The notes beneath the pieces were generated by a model. The model was not told the origin of the DNA and made no database searches. It saw only the letters and a list, made by a program, of their open reading frames with translations. The translations under genes were made by a program, and so were the position numbers. Shown piece by piece: positions 7,988-15,091 of a stretch of 55,462 nt of DNA. Within the stretch, counting starts at the first letter, position 1; every line of letters starts with the position of its first letter. Source of the stretch: FEN-680 sp036845225 (GTDB lineage Bacteria > Actinomycetota > Geothermincolia > Fen-727 > Anoxymicrobiaceae); NCBI GenBank assembly GCA_036845225.1, contig DAIUEJ010000016.1, positions 1-55,462 of the forward strand, in the 5' to 3' direction.

Positions 7988-8470
7988 TCAAGAATGCTTT
8001 GCGTCCAACTCAAGCAGGTATGGAGCCACAAAACCTTCATACTCTTTCTTCTTCTCGTCCGGCAAGTCTTGCCATCCCGTGATCCTACCGCGACATCTCG
8101 CCGAGCCACACATGCACTGCTGCGGGAAATGGTCGATAGTATAGTTCCTCATGGCATAATCGAACGTTATTTCTTCGTTGACGCTGATGCCTTTCATCGC
8201 AATGAAATCATGTGCGCCAGTTTCATTTACTCTGATGCCACAATTGGGGCCACAGGAATGATTGACCTTACTTATCAATCCTGCGTGAAGTACATGCTCA
8301 TTTTCGCTTATCTGTGAAGCATGGCTGTGATTCGCACTCAGTACTTCCTCAATAATGCCAACCATTACTGTGTCACCAACCTCAAAAGGTTTAGTAGCGA
8401 AAATCCCTTCGCCCTTTTCAGGCGATTCCCTTAATTCAAACCCATCATTCGTATTTTGTGCGCGCGACAT
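7988..8470 (-). CDS. SET domain protein (lysine methyltransferase-like)
   Basis: 160 residues from ATG 8470, chosen because AAGGAGA lies eight bases upstream; the frame extends to 8524 without a ribosome site. The SET core is clear: an N-terminal GEGIFATKPFEVGDTV strand pair, then ISKVNHSCGPNC (the NHSC substrate/cofactor segment), GISVNEEITFDYAM, and a post-SET-like CMCGSARCRG cysteine cluster. These bind S-adenosylmethionine and zinc in known members. Bacterial SET proteins are scattered and often acquired by transfer; the lower-GC patch around this gene agrees with that. The target protein is unknown. Confidence 0.85.
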   Translation of the reverse strand: MSRAQNTNDGFELRESPEKGEGIFATKPFEVGDTVMVGIIEEVLSANHSHASQISENEHVLHAGLISKVNHSCGPNCGIRVNETGAHDFIAMKGISVNEEITFDYAMRNYTIDHFPQQCMCGSARCRGRITGWQDLPDEKKKEYEGFVAPYLLELDAKHS

Positions 8471-8637
8471 CTTATCGTCTCCTTCAAGTCGGTGTTCCCC
8501 AGGTGCCTCCTCCAACGTCGTCACTTTATCACGAGTTCGGCCTTAGAGCCGGAAAGTAACGTTTTAGCAGGTTCATCAATGTTGACTATTAAGAGGGCGT
8601 AGAAGCCAGCCAAGAAGATCGGGACTTCGTCCGATTT

Positions 8638-8721
8638 GGCTCCCCGGGCGGACGTCGCTTCACCATTAGCCCTGCCCGGGGAACATGATTTGGGGGCTCC
8701 CCGGGCGGACGTCGCTTCACC
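8638..8721. repeat. 27-base direct repeat carrying tRNA-Asn 3'-end sequence
   Basis: The block at 8638-8664, beginning ggctccccgggcggacgtcg and ending cttcacc, recurs at 8695-8721. Its first 12 bases equal the complement of the tRNA-Asn 3' end. Between the copies, 8668-8684 carries the same core inverted (gcccgggga), so 9-base stems can form. Confidence 0.8.
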
Positions 8722-8756
8722 CATAGGCGATCCCAAGTAGGCGCTGGTTTGCTGAG

Positions 8757-8840
8757 ATGGGTTCCGCTCCCGCATGGGGGGCTCGCGCCCCCCCTACGGA
8801 ACCCCCCCATTTTTGTATTTATTTGGGGGCTGCGCCCCCA
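8757..8840. repeat. Nested GC-rich hairpins
   Basis: An outer stem gggttccg/cggaaccc encloses ggggggc-tcgc-gcccccc. A second hairpin, tgggggc-tgc-gccccca, follows about 35 bases later after an AT-rich spacer. Both are perfect stems and could terminate transcription. No gene is seen between 8471 and 8934 apart from these repeats. Confidence 0.7.
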
Positions 8841-8851
8841 TCGCCCCCCTT

Positions 8852-8954
8852 GAGTCCTGCCCGGGGAGCCATTTCTGAGAATTCCATGACGAGCACGTCA
8901 AGAATTGGAGTTGAGGCCTTGGAATTCTCAGAAATGGCTCCCCGGGCAGGACTC
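8852..8954. repeat. Perfect 35-base inverted repeat duplicating the tRNA-Asn 3' end
   Basis: 8852-8886 is the exact reverse complement of 8920-8954. The right arm includes the last 20 bases of tRNA-Asn with its CCA (8935-8954); the left arm is therefore a second tRNA 3' end in the opposite orientation. The 33-base loop contains a small tgacg-agca-cgtca hairpin. Confidence 0.85.
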
Positions 8955-9010
8955 GAACCTGCAACACACTGGTTAACAGCCAGTTGCTCTACCGATTGAG
9001 CTACCGGGGA
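8935..9010 (-). tRNA. tRNA-Asn (GTT), CCA encoded
   Basis: The 76-base minus-strand cloverleaf has acceptor arms TCCCCGG/CCGGGGA, the D-loop AATCGGTA, anticodon stem ACTGG/CCAGT with loop CTGTTAA (anticodon GTT), the TTCGAGT loop, discriminator G and a genomic CCA. Confidence 0.95.
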
Positions 9011-9038
9011 ACGGTGCAATCCGCAGTTACGAAGTCCA

Positions 9039-9067
9039 ATTATAGAGAACGGCGCGGGTTGGTGCAA
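9039..9067 (-). promoter_or_regulatory. Promoter of tRNA-Asn
   Basis: On the minus strand TTGCAC and a perfect TATAAT are 17 bases apart, ending about 29 bases before the tRNA 5' end. Confidence 0.75.
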
Positions 9068-9091
9068 AAACGCGGGAAGGTGGTCTCTCCC

Positions 9092-9421
9092 CTATTCTGC
9101 TTCTGCGGCCGGCGCTTTGATGACCAGGAACCTGAGAGGCTCGTCGCCTTCGTTCCTCATGGTATGAGGTATTCCCCTGGGACTGATGATGAGCATGTCC
9201 GACGATACTTGTTCCTGCTCTTCCCCGATCTCAATGATGCCGTGGCCCTCTATGATGTAGAACAGCGCGTCCACCGGGGTGACGTGCTTCTTGAGCCCCT
9301 GGCCGTGGCCCAGCTTGATCTCGACTACCGCCACGTGGTCGTTCTCGAACAGCTGCCTGACGTCGACCTGGTGAGGCGTGTCGGCGATAGGGACGTTCTC
9401 ATACTTTACGACGTTGATCAT
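9092..9421 (-). CDS. Cupin domain protein
   Basis: 109 residues forming a single small beta-barrel. The first cupin motif is HVTPVDALFYIIEGHG (metal ligands His and Glu equivalents) and the second lies around PRGIPHTMRNEG. It is the last protein gene of the minus-strand redox block, 45 bases after the zinc-ribbon gene. Cupins of this size bind a metal and act as sensors or small dioxygenases; the sequence does not decide. Its place after ferredoxin and rubredoxin genes suggests a redox or stress role. Confidence 0.8.
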   Translation of the reverse strand: MINVVKYENVPIADTPHQVDVRQLFENDHVAVVEIKLGHGQGLKKHVTPVDALFYIIEGHGIIEIGEEQEQVSSDMLIISPRGIPHTMRNEGDEPLRFLVIKAPAAEAE

Positions 9422-9466
9422 TCTCCGCCTCCCGTAAGCTTGTGTTAGCCGCGCAACCTAATGATA

Positions 9467-9751
9467 TCAGTTGCCGTCGCCATCCGGTTCGGGCGGCTCC
9501 CCTTCCCCCGCCGGTATTCCGGGGGACTTACCCTCAGCCATCGCCGCGGCGCACTTATCGGCGTACGGGCACCACTCCATGCAACCGAGGTCGAGCCTCG
9601 GGTTCGGGAAGCGGAAGCCGCAGGACGGGCACTTTCGCGACGCGTCGTCCTTGAAGAACTCCACCGTCTCCCCGCAGACGGGGCACGGGGTATCGAAGAT
9701 GTCCTCGGGCTTCCAGAAGAGGGTGTTCTGTCCGGGACAGATGACGTCCAT
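9467..9751 (-). CDS. Small zinc-ribbon protein
   Basis: 94 residues. CPVCGETVEFF and RKCPSCGFRF form a four-cysteine ribbon, and a third pair follows (LGCMEWCPYADKC), with a Gly/Glu/Pro-rich tail. Proteins of this layout recur in anaerobes beside ferredoxin and Fe-S genes; no activity is established that I know of. Its start codon overlaps the stop of the ferredoxin-like gene by one base, so the two are translationally coupled and probably work together. Confidence 0.7.
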   Translation of the reverse strand: MDVICPGQNTLFWKPEDIFDTPCPVCGETVEFFKDDASRKCPSCGFRFPNPRLDLGCMEWCPYADKCAAAMAEGKSPGIPAGEGEPPEPDGDGN

Positions 9752-10482
9752 CAGTTATCACCACTCGAGACAGGTATCGTCTCGATGACGTCGCCTTTGA
9801 TGCCCACCTTGATCAGCTCGAGTGGGATGTCTTTGCCGGACTCCTTGAGAGACTCGTGGACCAGGTGGACCAGGCCGAAGCAGCAAGGCACCTCCATGTA
9901 GATGACCTGGATCGACTTGATGTCGTTCTGGATGAATATCTGGGCGAGCTTCTTCCTGTAGAACTCGGCGCTGTCGAGCTTCGGACACCCGATGACGAGC
10001 GTCTTGCTCTGCATGAACCTCTCGTGAAAGTCAGCATAGGAGAACGGCACGCAGTCGGCGGCGACCACCAGGTCCGCCCCGTCGAAGTAGGGGGCCCTGG
10101 TGGGGACCAGCATGAGCTGGACCGGCCAGTTCGACAGGCGCGAAGGCAGCCCGGAGGCCGACGCGATCTCGCCCTTCGCGTCAACGAGCTCGCAGCGCTC
10201 GATGCTCTGCGGCGCGGTTCCGGGGCAGGCTGTGGGAGATGCTGCCGAGAGGTGCTTCTCCACCGCTGCCTCATCGAACTCCGCGGCGTCCCGCTCCTCG
10301 ATCGTTATCGCGTCCTGAGGGCACTCGCCGAGGCAGGCGCCCAGCCCGTCACAGTATGATTCGCTGAGGAGCTTCGCCTTGCCGTCGACTATCTCTATCG
10401 CGCCTTCGGCGCACGCGGTCGCGCACTGGCCGCAGCCGTCGCACTTCTCCTCATCGATGCTCACTATCTTCCTGGTTGCCAT
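9751..10482 (-). CDS. 4Fe-4S ferredoxin-domain protein
   Basis: 243 residues. Cys14, Cys17, Cys20 and Cys24 make one full 4Fe-4S motif. The second motif reads YCDGLGACLGECP and has cysteines at 44, 50 and 54 only: the usual second cysteine position is Leu, a known trait of this family that may give a 3Fe or otherwise liganded cluster. After a linker comes a roughly 140-residue domain with DLVVAADCVPF, VIGCPKLD and MEVPCCFGL, whose cysteines may bind another cluster. It lies 24 bases after rubredoxin and is coupled to the zinc-ribbon gene. Electron transfer is likely; the partner is unknown. Confidence 0.8.
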   Translation of the reverse strand: MATRKIVSIDEEKCDGCGQCATACAEGAIEIVDGKAKLLSESYCDGLGACLGECPQDAITIEERDAAEFDEAAVEKHLSAASPTACPGTAPQSIERCELVDAKGEIASASGLPSRLSNWPVQLMLVPTRAPYFDGADLVVAADCVPFSYADFHERFMQSKTLVIGCPKLDSAEFYRKKLAQIFIQNDIKSIQVIYMEVPCCFGLVHLVHESLKESGKDIPLELIKVGIKGDVIETIPVSSGDN

Positions 10483-10506
10483 GGCACCTCCGCCGGCTGT
10501 CGACCG

Positions 10507-10665
10507 TCACTCAGGCGAGAATTCGCTCTTGTCCGCTCCACAGACGGGGCAGACCCAGTCGTCCGGCAGGTCCTCGAAAGCGGTTCCGGGCTGCACGCCG
10601 TTGTCCGGGTCTCCTTCGGCGGGCTCGTACACGTAGCCACAGATTGCGCACACGTAGTTCTTCAT
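10507..10665 (-). CDS. Rubredoxin
   Basis: 52 residues from ATG 10665 behind GGAGAA. Cys6-x2-Cys9 (VCAICGYVY) and Cys39-x2-Cys42 (VCPVCGADK) bind one iron, and EDLPDDWVCP is the classic rubredoxin strand. It is a one-electron carrier that feeds flavodiiron proteins and rubrerythrin, both encoded in this same block. It lies between the Hrb-like flavin reductase and ferredoxin genes. In some anaerobes rubredoxin is fused to the flavin reductase (Hrb); here the two are separate but adjacent. Confidence 0.95.
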   Translation of the reverse strand: MKNYVCAICGYVYEPAEGDPDNGVQPGTAFEDLPDDWVCPVCGADKSEFSPE

Positions 10666-10693
10666 CGATTCTCCTCTCTGGCCGGGAGCCTTG

Positions 10694-11275
10694 TCATTTA
10701 CCGGTTTCGGGGCCTCTGTAAGTCGGGGCGTTGGGCGGCTCTACGCCGGTGTAGGTCGGGGCCTTCTCTCCAGCCGCCCCACGGTAGGTCGGCGCTTTCT
10801 CGGGCGCCTTTCCTTTGTTGGCATGATACTGCGCGTAGGTCAGCGGCGGCTTGTCGGTGAGCATCTTTCCGTTGACCACGTCGGCCACGAACAGAGTATG
10901 CGTACCCACGTCCACGCTGTCAAAGACCTTCGCTTCGAAGACCGATACGGCGTGCTCGGTCACCACCGGGCATCCGAAGTCGCCCTCCATAGTCTCGACG
11001 CCCTCGAACTTGTCTACGTCCTTGCCGGTCCTGAAGCCGAAGACGCCGATGAGCTTCATAGGAGTCTCGTCGTCGAGCACCGTGACGCTGAACATCCGGC
11101 TCTTCTCGATGAACTGGTGGGTGTAGTTCTCCTTATTGATCGCCACGGCGACGCGCGCCGGCTCCGCGGATATCTGGAACACCGTGTTCGCGATCTGCCC
11201 GTTAGCCTTGCCCTCGAAGCACGATGACACGATGAATATGCCGTAGCTCAAGCTCCACATCGCCCTCGGGTCCAT
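10694..11275 (-). CDS. Flavin reductase domain protein (Hrb-like)
   Basis: 193 residues from ATG 11275, chosen because the family begins a few residues before SYGIFIVSS; a GTG at 11287 would overlap the FprA stop. The FMN-binding split barrel of high-molecular-weight rubredoxin is visible (FQISAEPARVAVAINKENY, SVTVLDDETPMKLIGVFG). Hrb passes electrons from NADH to rubredoxin and FprA, reducing oxygen or nitric oxide, and all these partners are neighbours. The tail is odd: the family's final APTY element is present three times (APTYRG, APTYTG, APTYRG). Confidence 0.85.
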   Translation of the reverse strand: MDPRAMWSLSYGIFIVSSCFEGKANGQIANTVFQISAEPARVAVAINKENYTHQFIEKSRMFSVTVLDDETPMKLIGVFGFRTGKDVDKFEGVETMEGDFGCPVVTEHAVSVFEAKVFDSVDVGTHTLFVADVVNGKMLTDKPPLTYAQYHANKGKAPEKAPTYRGAAGEKAPTYTGVEPPNAPTYRGPETGK

Positions 11276-11276
11276 C

Positions 11277-12488
11277 TCAAGTGCCACTCTCGATCACTTC
11301 CTTCAGCCTGCTCGCGACGTCCTTGCCCAGTTGCCTGCACTTCGCGATGCCTTCATCGTCGGGACGGAAGGGAAGGTTGAGCGGCTCGCTCACCAGCTCG
11401 ACCTTCATCCCTTCGAGGTACTCGTTGACCTGCCGGGCGGCCTCACCGCTCCAGCCGAAGGAACCGAAGGCCGCGCCCACCAGGTTCGCCGGCTTCAGCC
11501 CTCTCATGTAAGTGAGGACGTCCGCAACGCTCGGGAAGATATTGTTGTTGATCGTCGGCGAGCCCACGAGCAACGCTCCCGCCTCCAGCACCTCCGTCAT
11601 GACGACGCTCCTGTCGCTCCCCTTGAGCGGAAGGACGATGACGTCTATGCCCTCTTTCTCGAGCCCGTCCTCGATGGCCCGCGCCATCATCTCGGTGCTG
11701 CCCCACATGGTGTCGAACGTGATGACAGCCTTCGCCGTGGGCTTCTGGGCGCACCACTTGCGGTACTGGATGATTACCTTGTCCAGGTCGCTTCGCCAGA
11801 TCGGCCCGTGGTCGGGGCAGATCACGTCGATCGGGATGCCGAGCTCCTCCACCTTGTCGAGAAGCTTCACTATGAGCTGCTTGTAAGGCAGCAGAATGTT
11901 GGCGAAGTACTTCACGTTCTCCTCGTAGAGCAAGCGCTCGGGGATCTCGTCCGCGAAGCGCTCGCTGGTCGCCAGGTGCATGCCGAAGCCGTCCTGCGAG
12001 AAGAGCAGTTTGTCGTCCGCGAGGTACGTCATCATCGAGTCGGGCCAGTGGATCATGCGGGTCTCGACGAAAGTGAGGTCGACCCCGCCCAGTTTCACGG
12101 TCGACAGGTTCTCCACCGCCTCGAGCCCCGGCAGGTCGTAGTAACCCGCGAGGTCCTTCAGCCCCAGCTTGGAGCAGAAGACCTTCTCCGGCGCGATCTC
12201 CTCGATGACCTCGGGAAGGCTGCTCGAGTGGTCCGGCTCCGAGTGGTTGGAGATGATGTACTTGATCTTCTTCGGGTCGATCACCGATGCGATACGGGAC
12301 ATCAGCTCGTCTTTGAACGGCCTCTTGACAGTATCGATCAGGATGGCCTCGTCGGCCATTATCAGGTAGGCGTTGTAGGTCGAGCCCCTCAGCGTCGAAT
12401 ACCCGTGGAAGTCCCTGATGTCCCAGTCTATGGCTCCCACCCAGTAGACGTGCTCGCTCACCCTCACCGCGTCATGCTTCTCAGCCAT
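11277..12488 (-). CDS. fprA: Flavodiiron protein (FprA-type oxygen or NO reductase)
   Basis: 403 residues. The N-terminal metallo-beta-lactamase-like domain holds the diiron ligands His82-x-Glu84-x-Asp86-His87 (NHSEPDH), a further His in MIHWPDS, Asp in SQDGFG and His in CPDHGPIW. The C-terminal flavodoxin domain starts near residue 255 with the FMN loop TFDTMWGSTEMMA and carries VGSPTINNNIFP. It reduces oxygen to water or nitric oxide to nitrous oxide using rubredoxin or coenzyme F420; which donor is used here is not certain, but adjacent rubredoxin and Hrb genes argue for rubredoxin. It lies 29 bases after ferritin and 1 base before the flavin reductase. Confidence 0.93.
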   Translation of the reverse strand: MAEKHDAVRVSEHVYWVGAIDWDIRDFHGYSTLRGSTYNAYLIMADEAILIDTVKRPFKDELMSRIASVIDPKKIKYIISNHSEPDHSSSLPEVIEEIAPEKVFCSKLGLKDLAGYYDLPGLEAVENLSTVKLGGVDLTFVETRMIHWPDSMMTYLADDKLLFSQDGFGMHLATSERFADEIPERLLYEENVKYFANILLPYKQLIVKLLDKVEELGIPIDVICPDHGPIWRSDLDKVIIQYRKWCAQKPTAKAVITFDTMWGSTEMMARAIEDGLEKEGIDVIVLPLKGSDRSVVMTEVLEAGALLVGSPTINNNIFPSVADVLTYMRGLKPANLVGAAFGSFGWSGEAARQVNEYLEGMKVELVSEPLNLPFRPDDEGIAKCRQLGKDVASRLKEVIESGT

Positions 12489-12517
12489 GCGACCCCCTCC
12501 ACTCCATCACGCCCGCG

Positions 12518-13009
12518 CTAGCTACGCATCGCGAGCTCGCCGTCCAGCTTCTCGAGCTCCTCGGACGAGTCGCCCGCCGCCGTTATCTTCTCGACCACGG
12601 AGCTCGCGGACTCCTCTTCTTCCACCTGCTCGTCGACGTACCACTGGAGGAACTCCTCGGTCGCCTCGTCCTTCTCCTCCCTGGCGACGTCGACCAGCGC
12701 ATTTATCAAGCCTGTCACTTTCTGCTCGTGCGCGTACGCGGCCTCAAACGGGCCGAGCGTCCCGCCTTCCCACTCCGTGGGCGGCCCTTCGATGGGACCC
12801 AGCAGCACCCTCCCGCCGGCCTCGACTATGTAGTCGAAGAACTTCATCGCGTGCACCAGCTCCTCCAGCCTCTGCACGCGCATCCAGCTCGCGAAGCCGG
12901 GCATCCCGATGGACTCGTAGAATGCCGCCATCGACATGTAGAGGTAAGCGGAATAGAGCTCGGCGTTCAGTTGACCGTTCAGCGCCTCCTGCATCCTGTC
13001 AGTGAGCAT
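12518..13009 (-). CDS. ftnA: Non-haem ferritin
   Basis: 163 residues. The four-helix bundle with ferroxidase ligands is clear: Glu in LNAELYSAYLY, Glu and His in RLEELVHAMKFF, Glu in a later AYAHEQ helix, and Glu in FLQWYVDEQVEEE. It stores iron as a ferric mineral inside a 24-subunit shell. The tail has a second acidic stretch. It leads the ferritin-fprA-hrb-rubredoxin-ferredoxin run, which would cut Fenton chemistry by keeping iron sequestered while FprA removes oxygen. Confidence 0.92.
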   Translation of the reverse strand: MLTDRMQEALNGQLNAELYSAYLYMSMAAFYESIGMPGFASWMRVQRLEELVHAMKFFDYIVEAGGRVLLGPIEGPPTEWEGGTLGPFEAAYAHEQKVTGLINALVDVAREEKDEATEEFLQWYVDEQVEEEESASSVVEKITAAGDSSEELEKLDGELAMRS

Positions 13010-13121
13010 CCGGACCCCACCTCGCTGTGTTATCGATCCCGGCCTGGCTTGATTTACCAGAAAGTTTCGACGGCCGGGCAGCTTCTCCTAGCGGACAGCA
13101 GACATCCGCACCTTCGCCCTC

Positions 13122-13697
13122 TTACCAGTTCTCCGCCAGTAGTTCGTAATAAGCCCGGGGGTGGGCACACGCGGGGCACGCCTCGGGCGCGCTGGGCCCC
13201 TCGTGAAGATAGCCGCAGTTCCGGCAGCGCCAGACCACCGGCTTGTCCTTCTTGAATACCGTGCCCCCATCGACGTTCGCGAGGAGCCCCAGGTAGCGCT
13301 TCTCGTGCTGCCTCTCGGCCACCACGATCGATTCCCATGCCTTGGCTATGGGCTCGAACCCCTCTTCGCGGGCGACTTTCGCGAAACCCGGATACATCTC
13401 AGTCCACTCGTAGTTCTCGCCGGCGGCGGCGGCCTTGAGGTTCTCTGACGTCGTGGAGATCACGCCGGCGGGAAACGGGAAGTTCACCTCAGCGGTGCCC
13501 CCCTCGAGGAACTTGAAGAAGCGCTTGGCGTGCTCCCTCTCCTGGTTCGCGGTCTCCTCGAAGATGTCCGCTATCTGGACGAAGCCGTCTTCCCGCGCTT
13601 TGGTCGAGAAGTAGGTGTACCGGTTCCTCGCTTGAGACTCACCGGCAAACGCCGTGATGAGGTTTTTCTCGGTTTGTGAACCTTTGAGCTGTGCCAT
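13122..13697 (-). CDS. rbr: Rubrerythrin
   Basis: 191 residues. The diiron four-helix domain has the pairs ESQARNRYTYF, ETANQEREHAKRFF and AERQHEKRYL, each with Glu/His ligands. The C-terminal rubredoxin domain CRNCGYLHEG with EACPACAHP binds one iron. It reduces hydrogen peroxide using rubredoxin electrons. AGGAGGAAGA sits right before the ATG. A 112-base gap separates it from ferritin. Confidence 0.95.
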   Translation of the reverse strand: MAQLKGSQTEKNLITAFAGESQARNRYTYFSTKAREDGFVQIADIFEETANQEREHAKRFFKFLEGGTAEVNFPFPAGVISTTSENLKAAAAGENYEWTEMYPGFAKVAREEGFEPIAKAWESIVVAERQHEKRYLGLLANVDGGTVFKKDKPVVWRCRNCGYLHEGPSAPEACPACAHPRAYYELLAENW

Positions 13698-13780
13698 TCT
13701 TCCTCCTTGATACTACCCTGTCCCGTTGCAGCCATCGGCCGGCGTCAGACGTTTTCTATCACAGCCTTTGCTTGCTAACC

Positions 13781-14584
13781 TTACGATTGCTCAACCCGCG
13801 CCAGGAATTCCTCCAGCGAGTCGCCCGACCTTATGCCGAGCCGCGTCAGGGAGAAATCGTATCTCACGGGGTCGTCCGGGACAATTCTCCTGAAGCCTTC
13901 GTTTATCTCGAGAGCGGTGCGCAGGTTTGCCTGCTTCCGGCTGGTGAGTCCCAGCGCCAGCCCAGTGCGATGCATGTGGGTATCCAGGGGCACCACGAGC
14001 TGCGAAGTCCTGATGCCGGTCCAGCCGCCGGGGTCCACCTCGTCGCTGCGCACCATCCAGCGCAGGTAGAGGTTGAGGCGCTTGCAGGCGCTGCCCTTTG
14101 CCGCCGCAGGCAGGAGAAATTCGCACAGGCCGGGATCCGGGCCGGTGAGCTCGGATACGAACTTCTCCAGAGCGTCCGTCACCGTCTCATCGGATTCACC
14201 AAGCCCTCCTGCGAAACAATCGTTCAGCGAACCGTGTTTCAGAATCGCCGCGCGCGCCCCCGCCAGAAGTCCCGCCATGTCCGCGCCGGTTGTGAAGCGG
14301 TGCTTGAATCCGTCCAGCTTCCTTTCCATCTGCTTCCTCGATCGGCTGGAGATGAACTCGGCGGGCGCCGGCCCGAGTACGTCGAGAACGCTTGAAACGC
14401 TCTTGAGGATCTGTGCCACGCGTCCGTAAGCGAGCGCGGAGGCGACGAGCCCCACGACCTCGCGGTCGCGAACGTCATCGTAGTCGTAGAGGAACTCCAG
14501 GGGGTCCGGGTGTACGTACCGCCTGTGGTTGTATTCGGCGTAGAGATCGTCGAGCGCTTTGCGCAGGTCCGCCTTCGAGTTCAG
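13781..14584 (-). CDS. TIGR02757 (DUF2400) family protein, CTG start
   Basis: 267 residues if read from CTG 14584. The family normally has about 40 residues before the GLVASALAYGRVAQ motif; those residues are present (YAEYNHRRYVHPDPLEFLY) but the frame upstream of CTG contains no ATG, GTG or TTG, and the GTG at 14455 would cut into the domain. CTGA overlaps the stop of the ferritin-like gene just as ATGA overlaps do, and GGAGGAGGA precedes it. Function is unknown; members occur across anaerobes and resemble HhH-type DNA glycosylase relatives only distantly, so I do not assign one. Confidence 0.75.
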   Translation of the reverse strand: MNSKADLRKALDDLYAEYNHRRYVHPDPLEFLYDYDDVRDREVVGLVASALAYGRVAQILKSVSSVLDVLGPAPAEFISSRSRKQMERKLDGFKHRFTTGADMAGLLAGARAAILKHGSLNDCFAGGLGESDETVTDALEKFVSELTGPDPGLCEFLLPAAAKGSACKRLNLYLRWMVRSDEVDPGGWTGIRTSQLVVPLDTHMHRTGLALGLTSRKQANLRTALEINEGFRRIVPDDPVRYDFSLTRLGIRSGDSLEEFLARVEQS

Positions 14585-14877
14585 TCCTCCTCCAGCTCGG
14601 TGATGTTCCCGACGCTGTCGATGAAACGCCTGGCGTACTTTGTGAAAGCCGGGTCCTTGCGGCGCAGGTACTCGAAGAGCATCAGGGCGTGCTCCTTCTC
14701 CTCGTCGCGATTGTGCTCCAGGATCTGCCGCAGCTCGCCGTCCTTGGTCACAAGCACCCTCTGATGATACCAGTCGATCGCCTGCAGTTCCTCGATCATC
14801 GATACGAGTGCCCTGTGGTGGTCTCTTCCTTCCTCCGGCAGCAGCTCGAAAGGCTCATGGTAGGCTTCAGCGCACAT
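14581..14877 (-). CDS. Encapsulated-ferritin-like (EncFtn) protein
   Basis: 98 residues from ATG 14877, placed by AAGGAGG. The two-helix ferritin half-bundle matches EncFtn: a first helix with MIEELQAIDWYHQR and a second with ILEHNRDEEKEHALML, giving Glu30, Glu60 and His63 as likely ferroxidase ligands; in characterised EncFtn these form an annular decamer. The known proteins have a C-terminal peptide for docking into an encapsulin shell. This protein stops soon after the ferritin core (GNITELEED) and no encapsulin gene lies in the window. It would oxidise iron, with storage elsewhere. It is coupled to the TIGR02757 gene downstream. Confidence 0.85.
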   Translation of the reverse strand: MCAEAYHEPFELLPEEGRDHHRALVSMIEELQAIDWYHQRVLVTKDGELRQILEHNRDEEKEHALMLFEYLRRKDPAFTKYARRFIDSVGNITELEED

Positions 14878-14945
14878 CTTCCCCTCCTTTGGCCGTGACA
14901 CACACAGTACGATTTGGCGAAAGGAACCTCGAACCCTCTCACATA

Positions 14946-15086
14946 GGGGTCAGGCACCGTCCACTATTTTGTCCACTTTTCGGCCGCCGGGCGTGTTGCT
15001 GCGCGAAGGCAGAGCGCGGAACGTGATTGAAAACCGGCGAGTATCAGAGGACGTGGTGGACAAAAAAGTGGACGGTGCCTGACCCC
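14946..15086. repeat. Stop-adjacent inverted repeat, GGGGTCAGGCACC family
   Basis: Two 31-base arms (14946-14976 and 15056-15086) are reverse complements with one mismatch; each begins ggggtcaggcaccgtccac and carries a gtccac-t-rich-gtccac core. The 79-base middle is unlike the arms. It ends five bases after the rpoD stop and lies between rpoD and the EncFtn gene. It may terminate or trim the rpoD transcript, or be a REP-like element. Confidence 0.9.
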
Positions 15087-15091
15087 TGTTC

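Noticed and set aside
7495..8082. A 195-codon plus-strand frame
   Set aside because: It spans the pyrimidine tract, giving Ser/Phe/Leu-rich sequence with no fold, and overlaps the SET gene on the other strand.
9092..14877. Encapsulin shell gene beside the EncFtn-like gene
   Set aside because: No protein of encapsulin size or fold lies in the block; all frames of that length are accounted for by other genes.
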